DNA of 58,633 nucleotides from Streptomyces africanus. GTDB lineage: Bacteria > Actinomycetota > Actinomycetes > Streptomycetales > Streptomycetaceae. Below are positions 24,448 through 32,855 of the stretch, one piece after another. A program made the position numbers and the translations under genes. How positions within the stretch are numbered: position 1 is the stretch's first letter; every line of letters starts with the position of its first letter. The stretch is from positions 1 through 58,633 of the forward strand of contig NZ_MUKA01000050.1 in assembly GCF_002150735.1 (NCBI RefSeq). The letters are read 5' to 3'. The notes below the pieces were generated by a model, which saw only the letters and a program-made list of their open reading frames with translations, had not been told where the DNA came from and searched no databases.

Positions 24448-25257
24448 ATGAATGCCCGCACCGAGCCTGCGCCGGCGGGGTCCGACGCGATAGCGCGACC
24501 GCCGCTCGTCCGGGAGCTCCTGCTCGTCGCAGGGCTCTTCCTCGTCTACAAGCTCGGCCGGCAGCTGGCCACGGGCCACACCGGCGAGGCCTTCCACAAC
24601 GCGCACCGCGTGTGGGACCTCGAACGAGCGGTCCACCTGCCCGGCGAGGGGGCGGTGCAGTCCCTGCTGCTGCACGGCGACGGCCTGGTGCACATCGCGA
24701 ACACCTACTACGCGACCGTCCACTTCCCGGCCACCGCCGCCTTCCTGGTCTGGCTCTACCTGCGCCGCCCGGCCCACTACGTGTGGGCCCGCCGGGTGCT
24801 GGCCGCCGTCACCGCCGCCGCCCTGGTCCTGCATCTGCTGTTCCCGCTCGCCCCGCCCCGCATGCTGGCCGCGGCCGGCCTGGTGGACACGGCGCGGGTG
24901 TACGGCCCGTCGGTGTACGGCACTCCCGCGACGGACTCCCTGTCGAACCAGTTCGCGGCGATGCCGTCGCTGCACTTCGGCTGGGCGCTGATGGTGGCGG
25001 TAGGCCTGATCGTGGCGACCCGCTCGCGGTGGCGATGGCTGTGGCTGCTGCATCCCCTGCTGACGCTGCTGGTGATCGTCGGCACCGCGAACCACTACTG
25101 GCTCGACGCGATCGTGGCGACGGCGTTGCTGGGTCCGGCCCTGGCGGCAATCCATCTGCCTTACCGCACAGTGACGACGGCGGGCCGCGCGCAGGAAAGG
25201 CTCGTACCGGCTCAGGCCCGGGCCGAGGAGCAGGTCCTGGCGGGGGCGGGCCGATGA
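24448..25257 (+). CDS. PAP2-superfamily membrane phosphatase
   Basis: 269 residues with about six membrane segments. The phosphatase motifs are in the PAP2_3 form: an N-terminal ...GEAFHNAHRVWDLER region, then FAAMPSLHFGWAL (the PS-x-H motif) and TANHYWLDAI (H-x3-D). Related proteins include inositol-phosphorylceramide-synthase-like and phosphatidic acid phosphatases, acting on lipid phosphates at the membrane. It starts 33 bp after the operator array and is followed with a 4-base overlap (ATGA) by a transporter gene, so the pair forms an operon under the divergent TetR protein. The natural substrate is not evident. Confidence 0.85.
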   Translation: MNARTEPAPAGSDAIARPPLVRELLLVAGLFLVYKLGRQLATGHTGEAFHNAHRVWDLERAVHLPGEGAVQSLLLHGDGLVHIANTYYATVHFPATAAFLVWLYLRRPAHYVWARRVLAAVTAAALVLHLLFPLAPPRMLAAAGLVDTARVYGPSVYGTPATDSLSNQFAAMPSLHFGWALMVAVGLIVATRSRWRWLWLLHPLLTLLVIVGTANHYWLDAIVATALLGPALAAIHLPYRTVTTAGRAQERLVPAQARAEEQVLAGAGR

Positions 25258-26201
25258 GCGCCGTCCTCGTCGCCGTGGTCCTGTCCCTCGTCTCCGCCGT
25301 CGCCTACGCGGCCGCGGCGGTCGCCCAGGAGCGGCTCGCCTCCCGCTCGCCCGGCTCGGGCACGCTCCGGCTGCTCGCCCGTGGCGCCTGGTGGTGGTCG
25401 GTCGGGCTGAACGCGGGTGCCGCGCTGCTGCACGTCGTGGCGCTGAAGTACGGTCCGCTGACCGTGGTCCAGCCGCTCGGCGCGCTCACCCTGGTCGCGG
25501 CGGTGCCGATGGGGGCGCGGCTGGCGGGGCGGCGGGTGAGCGCCGTCGAGTGGCGGGGCACCGCGCTGACGCTGCTCGGCCTGGCCGCGATCCTGGTCAC
25601 GGCGTCCGGGCCGGCGCCCGACGACGTGCTGAGCGTGCCCGAGGCACTGACGGTCGCGGGCTCGACCGCGGCCCTCATCGGGGTGCTGTCCCGGCCGGGT
25701 GCCCGCCCCGGGCTGCGGCACGCGAGCGCGTCCGGCGTGGCCTCCGGGGTCGCCTCGGCCCTCACGCAGACCGTGACGGTGGCCGCGACGGACCGGTCCG
25801 GTCCGCTGCTGAGCGTCCAGGTGGTCGGGGTGGCGCTGCTCGTGGCGGCGTTCGCGGCCGGCGGGCTGCTGCTGTCGCAGACGGCCTACCGGGGCGGTCT
25901 CGGCGGCCCGCTCGCGATGGTGACCCTGGCCAATCCGCTGGCCGCCGCGGTGATCGGCCTGGTGCTGCTGGGAGAACGCCTCCAGGGCGGCCCGGCGGGC
26001 GTGCTGCTCGCACTCGCCGGGGCCGGCCTGGCGTCGTGGGGTGTGGTGCTGCTCAGCCGGACGACGCCCGCGGCCGTCCCGGCGGACGACGACCACCCGG
26101 TGGCCGCCGTCCTGGCCCTGGAACCCGGTTCGGCGGCAGCCGAACCGGCGCTGGTTCCCCGGCCGCACGATCCGGGGCACCTCACCGCGGCTACGCGGTG
26201 A
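25254..26201 (+). CDS. DMT-superfamily (EamA-like) membrane transporter
   Basis: 315 residues from an ATG overlapping the PAP2 stop. It has about ten membrane helices: VLVAVVLSLVSAVAYAAAAVAQERLA at the start, PLTVVQPLGALTLVAAVPMGARLAG in the middle and PLAMVTLANPLAAAVIGLVLLGE near the end, the typical end of the second EamA-like half. The C-terminus is a ~40-residue soluble tail. Such proteins export small metabolites or act as permeases (some are called NIPA/magnesium-like). Coupled translation with the PAP2 phosphatase suggests a shared membrane-lipid or detoxification function. It overlaps the convergent phospholipase gene by 11 bp. Confidence 0.8.
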   Translation: MSAVLVAVVLSLVSAVAYAAAAVAQERLASRSPGSGTLRLLARGAWWWSVGLNAGAALLHVVALKYGPLTVVQPLGALTLVAAVPMGARLAGRRVSAVEWRGTALTLLGLAAILVTASGPAPDDVLSVPEALTVAGSTAALIGVLSRPGARPGLRHASASGVASGVASALTQTVTVAATDRSGPLLSVQVVGVALLVAAFAAGGLLLSQTAYRGGLGGPLAMVTLANPLAAAVIGLVLLGERLQGGPAGVLLALAGAGLASWGVVLLSRTTPAAVPADDDHPVAAVLALEPGSAAAEPALVPRPHDPGHLTAATR

Positions 26202-28242
26202 TGATCGCCGGGTCGCTCACGCCCGGCTGCCCGTTCTCGACGTGTCCCGCGAACCGCCGCAGGAACGCCTTGTCGCCCTCGGCGGTGACGGTCAGGTCGT
26301 ACCAGCGGCGGCCCACGGCGAGGTCCACGGTCCGGCACACCGTCGCGCCCGGGCGGACGGAGACGGTCGAGGGCCGGCCGCCGTAGCCGTCGGAGAGCTT
26401 CAGCCGGGCCGTGCCGGAGCCCTTGTTGGTGAAGGTCAGCTCGATGTCGTCACCGGCGTGGCGTGCGGTGACCTCGCAGCCGGCCGTGGTGTTCGACCCC
26501 TTGAAGACCCGCACGAAGCCGTTCGGGCCGTGCACGGTCAGGTCGTAGGAGCCCGCCGACCAGGCCGAGTTCCAGGTGTCGGAGACCGTCTTGCCGGCCT
26601 CGGTGGTGTACATCCAGGGACCGTCGGTGCGGTTGCCCGAGGTGACGTGGAAGGCGGCGCCGGCCTTCGGTCCGGAGGCGAAGGCGAGGGTGAGCTTCCC
26701 GGCGGCCGCGTCGACCGAGGCGTCCACATGCGGGGCGTACTTCAGCGGCCGGGAGCGGCGCAGACCGCGTTCCTGGCGGGGCATGCGCGGGTCGGCGGGC
26801 GGGGTGGGCTTGTAGTCGGGGTGGCGTTCGCGGTCCTGCGGCTCGTACGCGTCCGTGCCGGGCAGCGGGACGGGGCGCGCGTCCTTGCGGGAGAAGTCGA
26901 ACGCGGAGGTCAGGTCACCGCAGATCGCCCGGCGCCAGGGCGAGATGTTGGTCTCGCGCACGCCGAAGCGGCGCTCCATGAACCGCAGGACGGAGGTGTG
27001 GTCGAACGTCTCCGAGCAGACGTATCCGCCCTTGCTCCACGGCGAGACGACCAGCATCGGCACCCGCGGGCCGAGGCCGTAGGGGCCGGCCGTGTTCTTG
27101 CCGTCGCCCGGGAAGAGGTCGAGGGAGACGTCGACGGTGGACTTGCCGCGGGAGGCGTCCTTCGGCGGCAGCGGCGGTACGACGTGGTCGAAGAAGCCGT
27201 CGTTCTCGTCGTAGGTGATGAACAGGGCCGTCTTCGACCAGACCTCCGGGTCGGCGGTGAGGGCGTCCAGGACCTGGGCGATGTACCAGGCGCCGTAGTT
27301 CGACGGCCAGTTGGAGTGCTCGGAGAAGGCCTCGGGGGCGGCGATCCAGGAGATCTGCGGCAGCCTGCCGGCCTTGACGTCGGCCTTCAGCAGGTCGAAG
27401 TAGCCGTCGCCGGCCTTGGCGTTCGTGCCGGTGCGGGCCTTGTCGTACCAGGGGTCGCCGGGCTCGGCGTCGCGGTACTTGTTGAAGTACAGCAGGGAGT
27501 TGTCGCCGTAGTTGCCGCGGTAGGCGTCCTCGATCCAGCCCCAGGAGCCCTTCGCGTCGAGGCCGTCGCCGATGTCCTGGTAGATCTTCCAGGAGATACC
27601 GGCCTGCTCCAGGCGCTCGGGGTAGGTGGTCCAGCCGTAGCCGAGTTCGTCGTTGCCGAGGACCGGGCCGCCGCCGGTGCCGTCGTTGCCCGTGAACCCG
27701 GACCACATGTAGTAGCGGTTGGGGTCGGTGGAGCCGATGAACGAGCAGTGGTAGGCGTCGCAGACGGTGAAGGCGTCGGCGAGGGCGTAGTGGAAGGGGA
27801 TGTCCTCGCGCGTCAGGTACGCCATGGTCGTGGTGCCCTTGGCGGGCACCCACCGGTCGTACGTGCCGCCGTTGTAGGCCTGGTGGCCGTCGGGCCAGGA
27901 GTGCGGAAGGCCTTCCAGGAACTGCATGCCGAGGTCGTCGGCGTCCGGGTGGAACGGCAGGATCTCCTTGCCGTCCTTCTCCTGGTGCCAGACCGGTGTG
28001 CCGTTGCCGAGAGTGACCGGACGCGGGTCGCCGAAGCCGCGCACGCCTCTCAGGGTGCCGAAGTAGTGGTCGAAGGAACGGTTCTCCTGCATCAGGACGA
28101 CGATGTGCTCGACGTCCTGGATCGAACCGGTGCGGTGGTTGGCCGGGAGCGCGGCGGCACGCTGGATGCTGGCGGACAGCGCACTGAAGGCCGTGGTGGC
28201 ACCCGCGAGTTGGAGAAAGCGGCGCCGGTTGACTTCGGACAT
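26191..28242 (-). CDS. Tat-exported phospholipase C (phosphocholine-type)
   Basis: 683 residues from the ATG at 28242, giving MSEVNRRRFLQLAGATTAFSAL, a clear Tat signal. The phosphoesterase domain (~residues 45-470) has VEHIVVLMQENRSFDHYFGTLRG, FIGSTDPNRYYMWSGF, ALFITYDENDGFFDHVVPP and GPRVPMLVVSPW. Two C-terminal ~85-residue DUF756 domains follow, as in Pseudomonas PlcH/PlcN and in streptomycete enzymes. It should hydrolyse phosphatidylcholine or related lipids outside the cell, possibly to gain phosphate. An in-frame ATG at 28260 is a possible alternative start. Divergent from the second MHS transporter gene; phosphate control was not evident from the 163-bp gap. Confidence 0.92.
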   Translation of the reverse strand: MSEVNRRRFLQLAGATTAFSALSASIQRAAALPANHRTGSIQDVEHIVVLMQENRSFDHYFGTLRGVRGFGDPRPVTLGNGTPVWHQEKDGKEILPFHPDADDLGMQFLEGLPHSWPDGHQAYNGGTYDRWVPAKGTTTMAYLTREDIPFHYALADAFTVCDAYHCSFIGSTDPNRYYMWSGFTGNDGTGGGPVLGNDELGYGWTTYPERLEQAGISWKIYQDIGDGLDAKGSWGWIEDAYRGNYGDNSLLYFNKYRDAEPGDPWYDKARTGTNAKAGDGYFDLLKADVKAGRLPQISWIAAPEAFSEHSNWPSNYGAWYIAQVLDALTADPEVWSKTALFITYDENDGFFDHVVPPLPPKDASRGKSTVDVSLDLFPGDGKNTAGPYGLGPRVPMLVVSPWSKGGYVCSETFDHTSVLRFMERRFGVRETNISPWRRAICGDLTSAFDFSRKDARPVPLPGTDAYEPQDRERHPDYKPTPPADPRMPRQERGLRRSRPLKYAPHVDASVDAAAGKLTLAFASGPKAGAAFHVTSGNRTDGPWMYTTEAGKTVSDTWNSAWSAGSYDLTVHGPNGFVRVFKGSNTTAGCEVTARHAGDDIELTFTNKGSGTARLKLSDGYGGRPSTVSVRPGATVCRTVDLAVGRRWYDLTVTAEGDKAFLRRFAGHVENGQPGVSDPAIITA

Positions 28243-28405
28243 GAAGGACAGACCTCTCATCCAGAGGTACGGGATGGCCGGAACGTGACGGAATCTGCGC
28301 GGAAGGAGTGTTTCAGGGACACCAAACGTCAAGGAAGGGGCCGGTGACAGTGGTGTGAAAGTCGCCGGTACGTGAGGTGTGCCGGGGCGTTGTCAGGGGA
28401 GGGTC

Positions 28406-29695
28406 ATGGACGTGACAGAGACGCAGACGGTTTCCCCGCCGACGAAACGGCCCGTTCGCCAGCTCCTCGCCGCCTCCGTGGGCAACGCGGTGGAGTGGTA
28501 CGACTGGTACGCCTACACGTTTCTGGCCACCTACATCGCCGCTCAGGTCTTCCCCAAGAGCGCGGACAACTCCCTGGTGCCGCTGCTGTCCACGTTCGCG
28601 GTGTTCGCGGTGGGCTTCTTCATGCGGCCGGTCGGCGGGCTGCTGATGGGCGCGGTCGCGGACCGGCACGGGCGGCGGGCCGCGCTGACGGTCACCATCC
28701 TGCTGATGGGCGGCAGCAGCCTGCTGGTCGGGCTGACCCCGACGTACGCGGCGGTGGGTGTGCTGGCGCCGGTGGTCCTCGTCCTCGCGCGGCTGCTGCA
28801 AGGCCTGTCCGTGGGCGGCGAGTTCGCTGCCTCGACGACCTTCCTGGTCGAGTCGGCGGCCCCCGGCCGGCGCGGGCTGTTCTCCAGCTTCCAGTACGTG
28901 TCGACGACCGTGGGACAGCTCGTCGCCTCCGGCATCGCCACGCTGCTCGTGGACACGCTGAACGACGGGCAGATGAACGGCTGGGGCTGGCGGGTGCCGT
29001 TCGTGCTGGGGGCCGTGCTGAGCCTGGTCGGCTTCTGGATCCGGCAGGGCGCTCAGGAGACCCGCAGCGCCGAGCAGCAGCAGGCCCCGCGTCCCGGCCT
29101 GTTCGAGGCGCTGCGCCGGCACCCGCGCGAGTCGCTCCTCATCGGCGGCATCACGGCGGGCGGCACCATCGCCTACTACACATGGACGTCGTACCTGCCG
29201 ACGTACGCCGAACTCAACACGGGGCTGGACAAGTCGGACGCGCTGCTCGCGGGCACGATCTCACTGGCCTTCTTCGCCCTGCTGCAACCGCTCGGCGGCC
29301 TCCTGTCGGACCGCTTCGGCCGCCGCCCCCTGCTCCTCTTCTTCGGCCTGGGCTTCGCCCTGCTCACGGTGCCCCTGCTGCACGCCCTGCGGGACTCGTT
29401 CGCCGTGCTGCTGCTCGTGCAGTGCGCCGGCATGGTGCTGCTGACCGGGTTCACCTCGATCAGCGCGGCCGTGAACGCGGAGATCTTCCCGCCCCGGGTC
29501 CGCGCGGCCGGCATCGGCTTCCCGTACTCGCTGACGGTCGCCCTCTTCGGCGGCACGGCTCCGTACGTGGGCACGCTGTTCAAGGAGGTGGGCCACGCCG
29601 GGCTGTTCCCCTGGTACGTCGCTGCGCTGTGCCTGCTGTCGTCGCTGGTGTACCTGCGGCTGCCGGAGACGGCTCACACACCTCTGCGGCGATGA
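28406..29695 (+). CDS. MFS transporter, MHS family (KgtP-like)
   Basis: 429 residues from the ATG at 28406, preceded by GGGGAGGG. Twelve membrane segments; the MHS signature is GNAVEWYDWYAYTFLATYIAAQVFP, followed by RPVGGLLMGAVADRHGRRAAL and RLLQGLSVGGEFAASTTFLVE. The sequence is closest in pattern to alpha-ketoglutarate/dicarboxylate symporters such as KgtP. It is a paralogue of the transporter at 19367-20668. The substrate is inferred, and the gene appears monocistronic. Confidence 0.88.
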   Translation: MDVTETQTVSPPTKRPVRQLLAASVGNAVEWYDWYAYTFLATYIAAQVFPKSADNSLVPLLSTFAVFAVGFFMRPVGGLLMGAVADRHGRRAALTVTILLMGGSSLLVGLTPTYAAVGVLAPVVLVLARLLQGLSVGGEFAASTTFLVESAAPGRRGLFSSFQYVSTTVGQLVASGIATLLVDTLNDGQMNGWGWRVPFVLGAVLSLVGFWIRQGAQETRSAEQQQAPRPGLFEALRRHPRESLLIGGITAGGTIAYYTWTSYLPTYAELNTGLDKSDALLAGTISLAFFALLQPLGGLLSDRFGRRPLLLFFGLGFALLTVPLLHALRDSFAVLLLVQCAGMVLLTGFTSISAAVNAEIFPPRVRAAGIGFPYSLTVALFGGTAPYVGTLFKEVGHAGLFPWYVAALCLLSSLVYLRLPETAHTPLRR

Positions 29696-29710
29696 AGGGG
29701 GGCCCGTCGG

Positions 29711-30919
29711 TCAGGGCCCGGCTCGCGGGCGAGCCCCTTCCGCTCCCTCGCCCGCGGGCGCTCCCTCGCGTGTCCTCTCCTGTGCCCCCTCACGCGGTCC
29801 AGCGCCGTCCTGGAAGGCGGCCTGCGGTCCGGGCGCCCCGGTCTCTCCCGGCACGTCGCTGTCCTTGACGGCGGCTCTCTCTGAGTCGACCACGGCGTCG
29901 GTCGTCCTGCCCACCTCCGCCAGCGTCATCTGGGCGCGGTCGTCGACCAGCCGGGTCACCAGGTGCTGGGCGGCGCCGAAGGCCGCGGCCCAGCCGAGGA
30001 CCTGCGCCCTGCTGTCGAGATCGCTGAGCCCGGGGACGAAGGCGCCCCGGATCAGCAGCAGTCCGAGGAAGGCGGACAGGGCGCCGGTGGGGAACTTCAG
30101 CACCGCCGACGCCAGGGGCAGCATGTAGGGCGCGTCGGTGCCCCGGATGCGGCGCAGTGAGGCGATGACGGTGAGTGCCGCGCCGGCGAGCCCGGCGATC
30201 TCGACGGTGAGGATGTCCCTCGGCTCGGCCAGGTCGCTGGCGGGGGTTCCCGCCGGCACATTGCGATGCTCCGCGGTGGGGCACACGACATCGATCCCGC
30301 CCGCGTTCCCGGGGTCGACCTTGGGCGTGAAGCACATGCTCAGCGACTGGGGGAAGAACCAGCCGTAGACGGCGAGGCCCGCGACGCCGAGCAGGACGAG
30401 GAACGTCGCGGTCCACAGGATGTTGCGCAGGCTGCGCACCCGGGCCAGTTCGTCGTCCAGCGCGTTGTACGCGGCGTCGAGCGCCCGGACCATGAGGTCA
30501 CGGTCGCTCGGTGAGATCTCGCCGGAGAGGATGGAACGGAGCCGCCGGGCCAGACGGACACGTCGCGGGTCGTCCGCTTCCAGATGTTCCTTGACCAGCG
30601 CCATGACCTCGCCGGCACGGCCGGCGGCTTCCTCGTCGGAGACCAGTTGCAGGAGCATCACCTCCGCGCTGCGTATGTTCGACCAGACGCCCTCACGCGC
30701 GGCCGACCCGGACCAGGCACGCCGCCATCCGAAATCCTCGTCGGCAGCCGAGCCGGCCTTTTTCAAATGACCCCGCATTCCCTCGACGAGCGTCTTTCGG
30801 TCTTCGGAGCAGGGCTTGACACGCTCGCGCTCCAGCTGTGCTTCGAGATAGGCGATCCGGGTTTTCGCCCGTGCGCGCCAAGCGGTCCGCGGTGGCCGGC
30901 CCGGAGCAGTTCCGGTCAC
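29711..30919 (-). CDS. membrane protein of unknown function, coupled to LysM gene
   Basis: 402 residues from the GTG at 30919, which overlaps the stop of the upstream LysM gene (GTGA). The first ~40 residues are basic with a short coiled-coil (AKTRIAYLEAQLERER). A helical soluble region follows (~60-165; SAEVMLLQLVSDEEAAGRAGEVMALVKEHL). Three hydrophobic segments are visible: ILWTATFLVLLGVAGLAVYG, VEIAGLAGAALTVIASL and FPTGALSAFLGLLLIRGAF. The last ~60 residues are charged, Glu/Gly/Ala-rich and probably disordered. I recognise no family. Coupling to the LysM protein suggests a cell-envelope function. Confidence 0.7.
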   Translation of the reverse strand: MTGTAPGRPPRTAWRARAKTRIAYLEAQLERERVKPCSEDRKTLVEGMRGHLKKAGSAADEDFGWRRAWSGSAAREGVWSNIRSAEVMLLQLVSDEEAAGRAGEVMALVKEHLEADDPRRVRLARRLRSILSGEISPSDRDLMVRALDAAYNALDDELARVRSLRNILWTATFLVLLGVAGLAVYGWFFPQSLSMCFTPKVDPGNAGGIDVVCPTAEHRNVPAGTPASDLAEPRDILTVEIAGLAGAALTVIASLRRIRGTDAPYMLPLASAVLKFPTGALSAFLGLLLIRGAFVPGLSDLDSRAQVLGWAAAFGAAQHLVTRLVDDRAQMTLAEVGRTTDAVVDSERAAVKDSDVPGETGAPGPQAAFQDGAGPREGAQERTREGAPAGEGAEGARPRAGP

Positions 30920-31344
30920 TCGAAGACGGCGGGCACGTGCAGCCTCTCCCACGAGATCCGGCCGGGTATGCCGTCAGCGTCCTGGCCACTGAATCCGAGT
31001 TTGCGCTGCCACTTCGCGAACGACTTCCGGTCCGCCTCGCTCCACTGCGAGTCGGGCCCGTCGGCGTACGCCGAGCAGCCCTCCTCGATGAGGCGGAAGC
31101 CCATGGCCTCGATGATCGGGCTGGTCACAGAGGACTGGAAGAAGTCGGGCCCAGGAAAGGGCTCGAACTCACCCTGCGTTTCCGGGGGAGCCACGCGGAT
31201 CCGCTGTCCGGGGCGGATGATGTCCGGATTCGTGATCTGGGGGTTCCACTCCAGAATCTGGTCCAGCGTCACGCGGTGCATAACCGCGATCTTACTGAGT
31301 GTGTCGCCACGTTTCACTACGTAGAACTCTGCTGTCTTTTCCAT
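30916..31344 (-). CDS. LysM and peptidoglycan-binding-like protein
   Basis: 142 residues. Residues 8-52 form one LysM domain: YVVKRGDTLSKIAVMHRVTL, ILEWNPQITNPDIIRPGQRI. The C-terminal part (~95-140) resembles the peptidoglycan-binding module found in streptomycete phage and secreted proteins (DRKSFAKWQRKLGFSGQDADGIPGRISWERL). No signal peptide is seen, so the protein is either cytoplasmic, exported by an unknown path, or part of a particle. Its 5' region is unusually A/T-rich for this genome. The coupled downstream gene encodes a membrane protein. Confidence 0.8.
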   Translation of the reverse strand: MEKTAEFYVVKRGDTLSKIAVMHRVTLDQILEWNPQITNPDIIRPGQRIRVAPPETQGEFEPFPGPDFFQSSVTSPIIEAMGFRLIEEGCSAYADGPDSQWSEADRKSFAKWQRKLGFSGQDADGIPGRISWERLHVPAVFE

Positions 31345-31439
31345 GTGTCCACACTAAGCGTATTACCTGCCATGGAAAAGTCGAGAATTCCGTTTCAATT
31401 TCACTTTTTGATATGGAAACGGCTTTTGTTGAAACCGCC
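31345..31439. other. A/T-rich intergenic island with hairpin, upstream of LysM gene
   Basis: This 95-bp gap is far richer in A and T than its surroundings (runs such as CACTTTTTGATATGG). CCGTTTC (31390-31396) and GAAACGG (31416-31422) form a 7-bp inverted repeat. It lies between the stop of the phosphatase gene and the LysM start, both on the minus strand, so it must hold the LysM promoter and perhaps a terminator. The composition hints at recent acquisition of the LysM/membrane gene pair. Confidence 0.55.
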
Positions 31440-32678
31440 TCACAGGCGAACGACGACCAGGGCGATGTCGTCGTCCTGGCCACCGCCGGGGACTCCCATC
31501 CGGTCCAGCAGCCCGTCGGCGATGTCCTCCGCCGGGACCGTGCCGCATGGGGCCAGAGCGTCGATCAGCCGGGCCAGGCCGACGTCGATGTCCTCGTCGC
31601 GGCGTTCGATGAGGCCGTCGGTGTAGAGCACGAGGGTGTCCCCGCGGGAGTAGGACAGACCCGCCTGGGGGCGGGGCACGTGTTCCGGCCGGGCGCCCAG
31701 CGGCGGATCGGTGGCCTGGTCGAGCAGTTGGCAGCTGCCGTCCGGGCTGAGGAGTATCGGCGGTGGGTGGCCGGCGTTGCTGTAGATGATCAGCAGGCTG
31801 CGCGGGTCGATGAGCACCTTGGCCACGGTGGTGGCCAGCGCGCCGTCGACCGCCCTGGCGTACAGGCCCAGCACCTCCAGGGCCTGGGCGGGGCTGGGCA
31901 CGGCCCGGATGGCGGCGCTCAGGGCGCTGCGCAGCATGCCCATCACGGCGGCGGCCTCCAGGCCATGGCCGACGACGTCCCCGATGGCGATGGAGTAGCG
32001 GTCGGGCGGCAGATCGACCACGTCGTACCAGTCACCGCACACGTTGAGCGATCCGCTGGCCGGCAGGTAGCGCACGGCGATCTCCCGGTGCCTGTCCAGG
32101 TCGGGCGAGCGGAGCATGACCTCCTGGAGGGTGACGGCGATCTCGCGTTCGCGGGCGTGCGCCTGGCGCAGCCGCTCGTTCAGCTGTTCAAGATCCTGGG
32201 AACGGGCGTACACCTGGGCCGCGATCCCCGTCACCTGGTTGCTCAGCGGCGGGGTGAGCTCCCGGATGAGGGGGGAACGCATCAACTCGGTGACGTCGTC
32301 GGCCCGCGCGATGATCCATTTCACGGCGCCGTCCGTCCCCAGGACGGGGCTGGACATCCCGCACCACCAGCGCTCCTCCACCTCGCCCGGCTTGCCGTCG
32401 ACGGGAATGTCGAATCGCCGCGGTGCCACCACGTCGGTCGTGTGGGAGTCCAGCACGCGCTGGAGCGAGGCGCCGAAGTCACGCGCCGCCTCCGGCGCGC
32501 CGGGGCTGTCCGGAAACGCCTCCAGGATGTACCGCCCGGCCAGCTCTTCGCGGCTCCTGCCGGTGACCTGGAGGTAGGCCCGGTTCGCATGGCAGACCAC
32601 CAGGTCGGCGTCCAGCACCAGGTACGGATTCGGTGCGGCGTCGAACAGCTCCTCGAAATCGATCTCCGCTGACGTCAC
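31440..32678 (-). CDS. PAS-SpoIIE (PP2C-type) serine phosphatase
   Basis: 412 residues. An N-terminal PAS domain (~8-130: LFDAAPNPYLVLDADLVV, NRAYLQVTGRSREELAG) is followed by a coiled helix (ARSQDLEQLNERLRQAHARERE) and a SpoIIE phosphatase domain (~195-412). The metal-binding sites are intact: GDWYDVVDL, GDVVGHGLEAA, YSNAGHPPP, VLYTDGLIERR and GGQDDDIALVVV. Proteins of this type dephosphorylate anti-anti-sigma factors and so steer sigma-factor activity; PAS senses a cytoplasmic signal. No anti-sigma or anti-anti-sigma gene is next to it, so its partner is elsewhere. Confidence 0.92.
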   Translation of the reverse strand: MTSAEIDFEELFDAAPNPYLVLDADLVVCHANRAYLQVTGRSREELAGRYILEAFPDSPGAPEAARDFGASLQRVLDSHTTDVVAPRRFDIPVDGKPGEVEERWWCGMSSPVLGTDGAVKWIIARADDVTELMRSPLIRELTPPLSNQVTGIAAQVYARSQDLEQLNERLRQAHAREREIAVTLQEVMLRSPDLDRHREIAVRYLPASGSLNVCGDWYDVVDLPPDRYSIAIGDVVGHGLEAAAVMGMLRSALSAAIRAVPSPAQALEVLGLYARAVDGALATTVAKVLIDPRSLLIIYSNAGHPPPILLSPDGSCQLLDQATDPPLGARPEHVPRPQAGLSYSRGDTLVLYTDGLIERRDEDIDVGLARLIDALAPCGTVPAEDIADGLLDRMGVPGGGQDDDIALVVVRL

Positions 32679-32796
32679 GCGTGACCTGCCGATCTTTACA
32701 GGCGCGACCGCTGCAACTCCAACCTACGAGCAGCTCGCCGGGCACGCCCGCCGGACGACCCTCAAGGACAGGAGAATACGCCCGCCCGCACGGGTG

Positions 32797-32843
32797 CCCC
32801 GGCCCGCCGCTCGGGCCGGGGTGAGCCGACGGGCCGGCTCACC
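32797..32843 (-). terminator. tandem hairpin terminator of the glycosidase operon
   Basis: Two perfect 9-bp stems: CCCCGGCCC/GGGCCGGGG (32797-32805 with 32813-32821) and GGTGAGCCG/CGGCTCACC (32820-32828 with 32835-32843). They lie 13-59 bases downstream of the minus-strand glycosidase stop at 32856 and end the transcript of the sugar-importer operon. Confidence 0.7.
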
Positions 32844-32855
32844 CGGAGTGACGGA

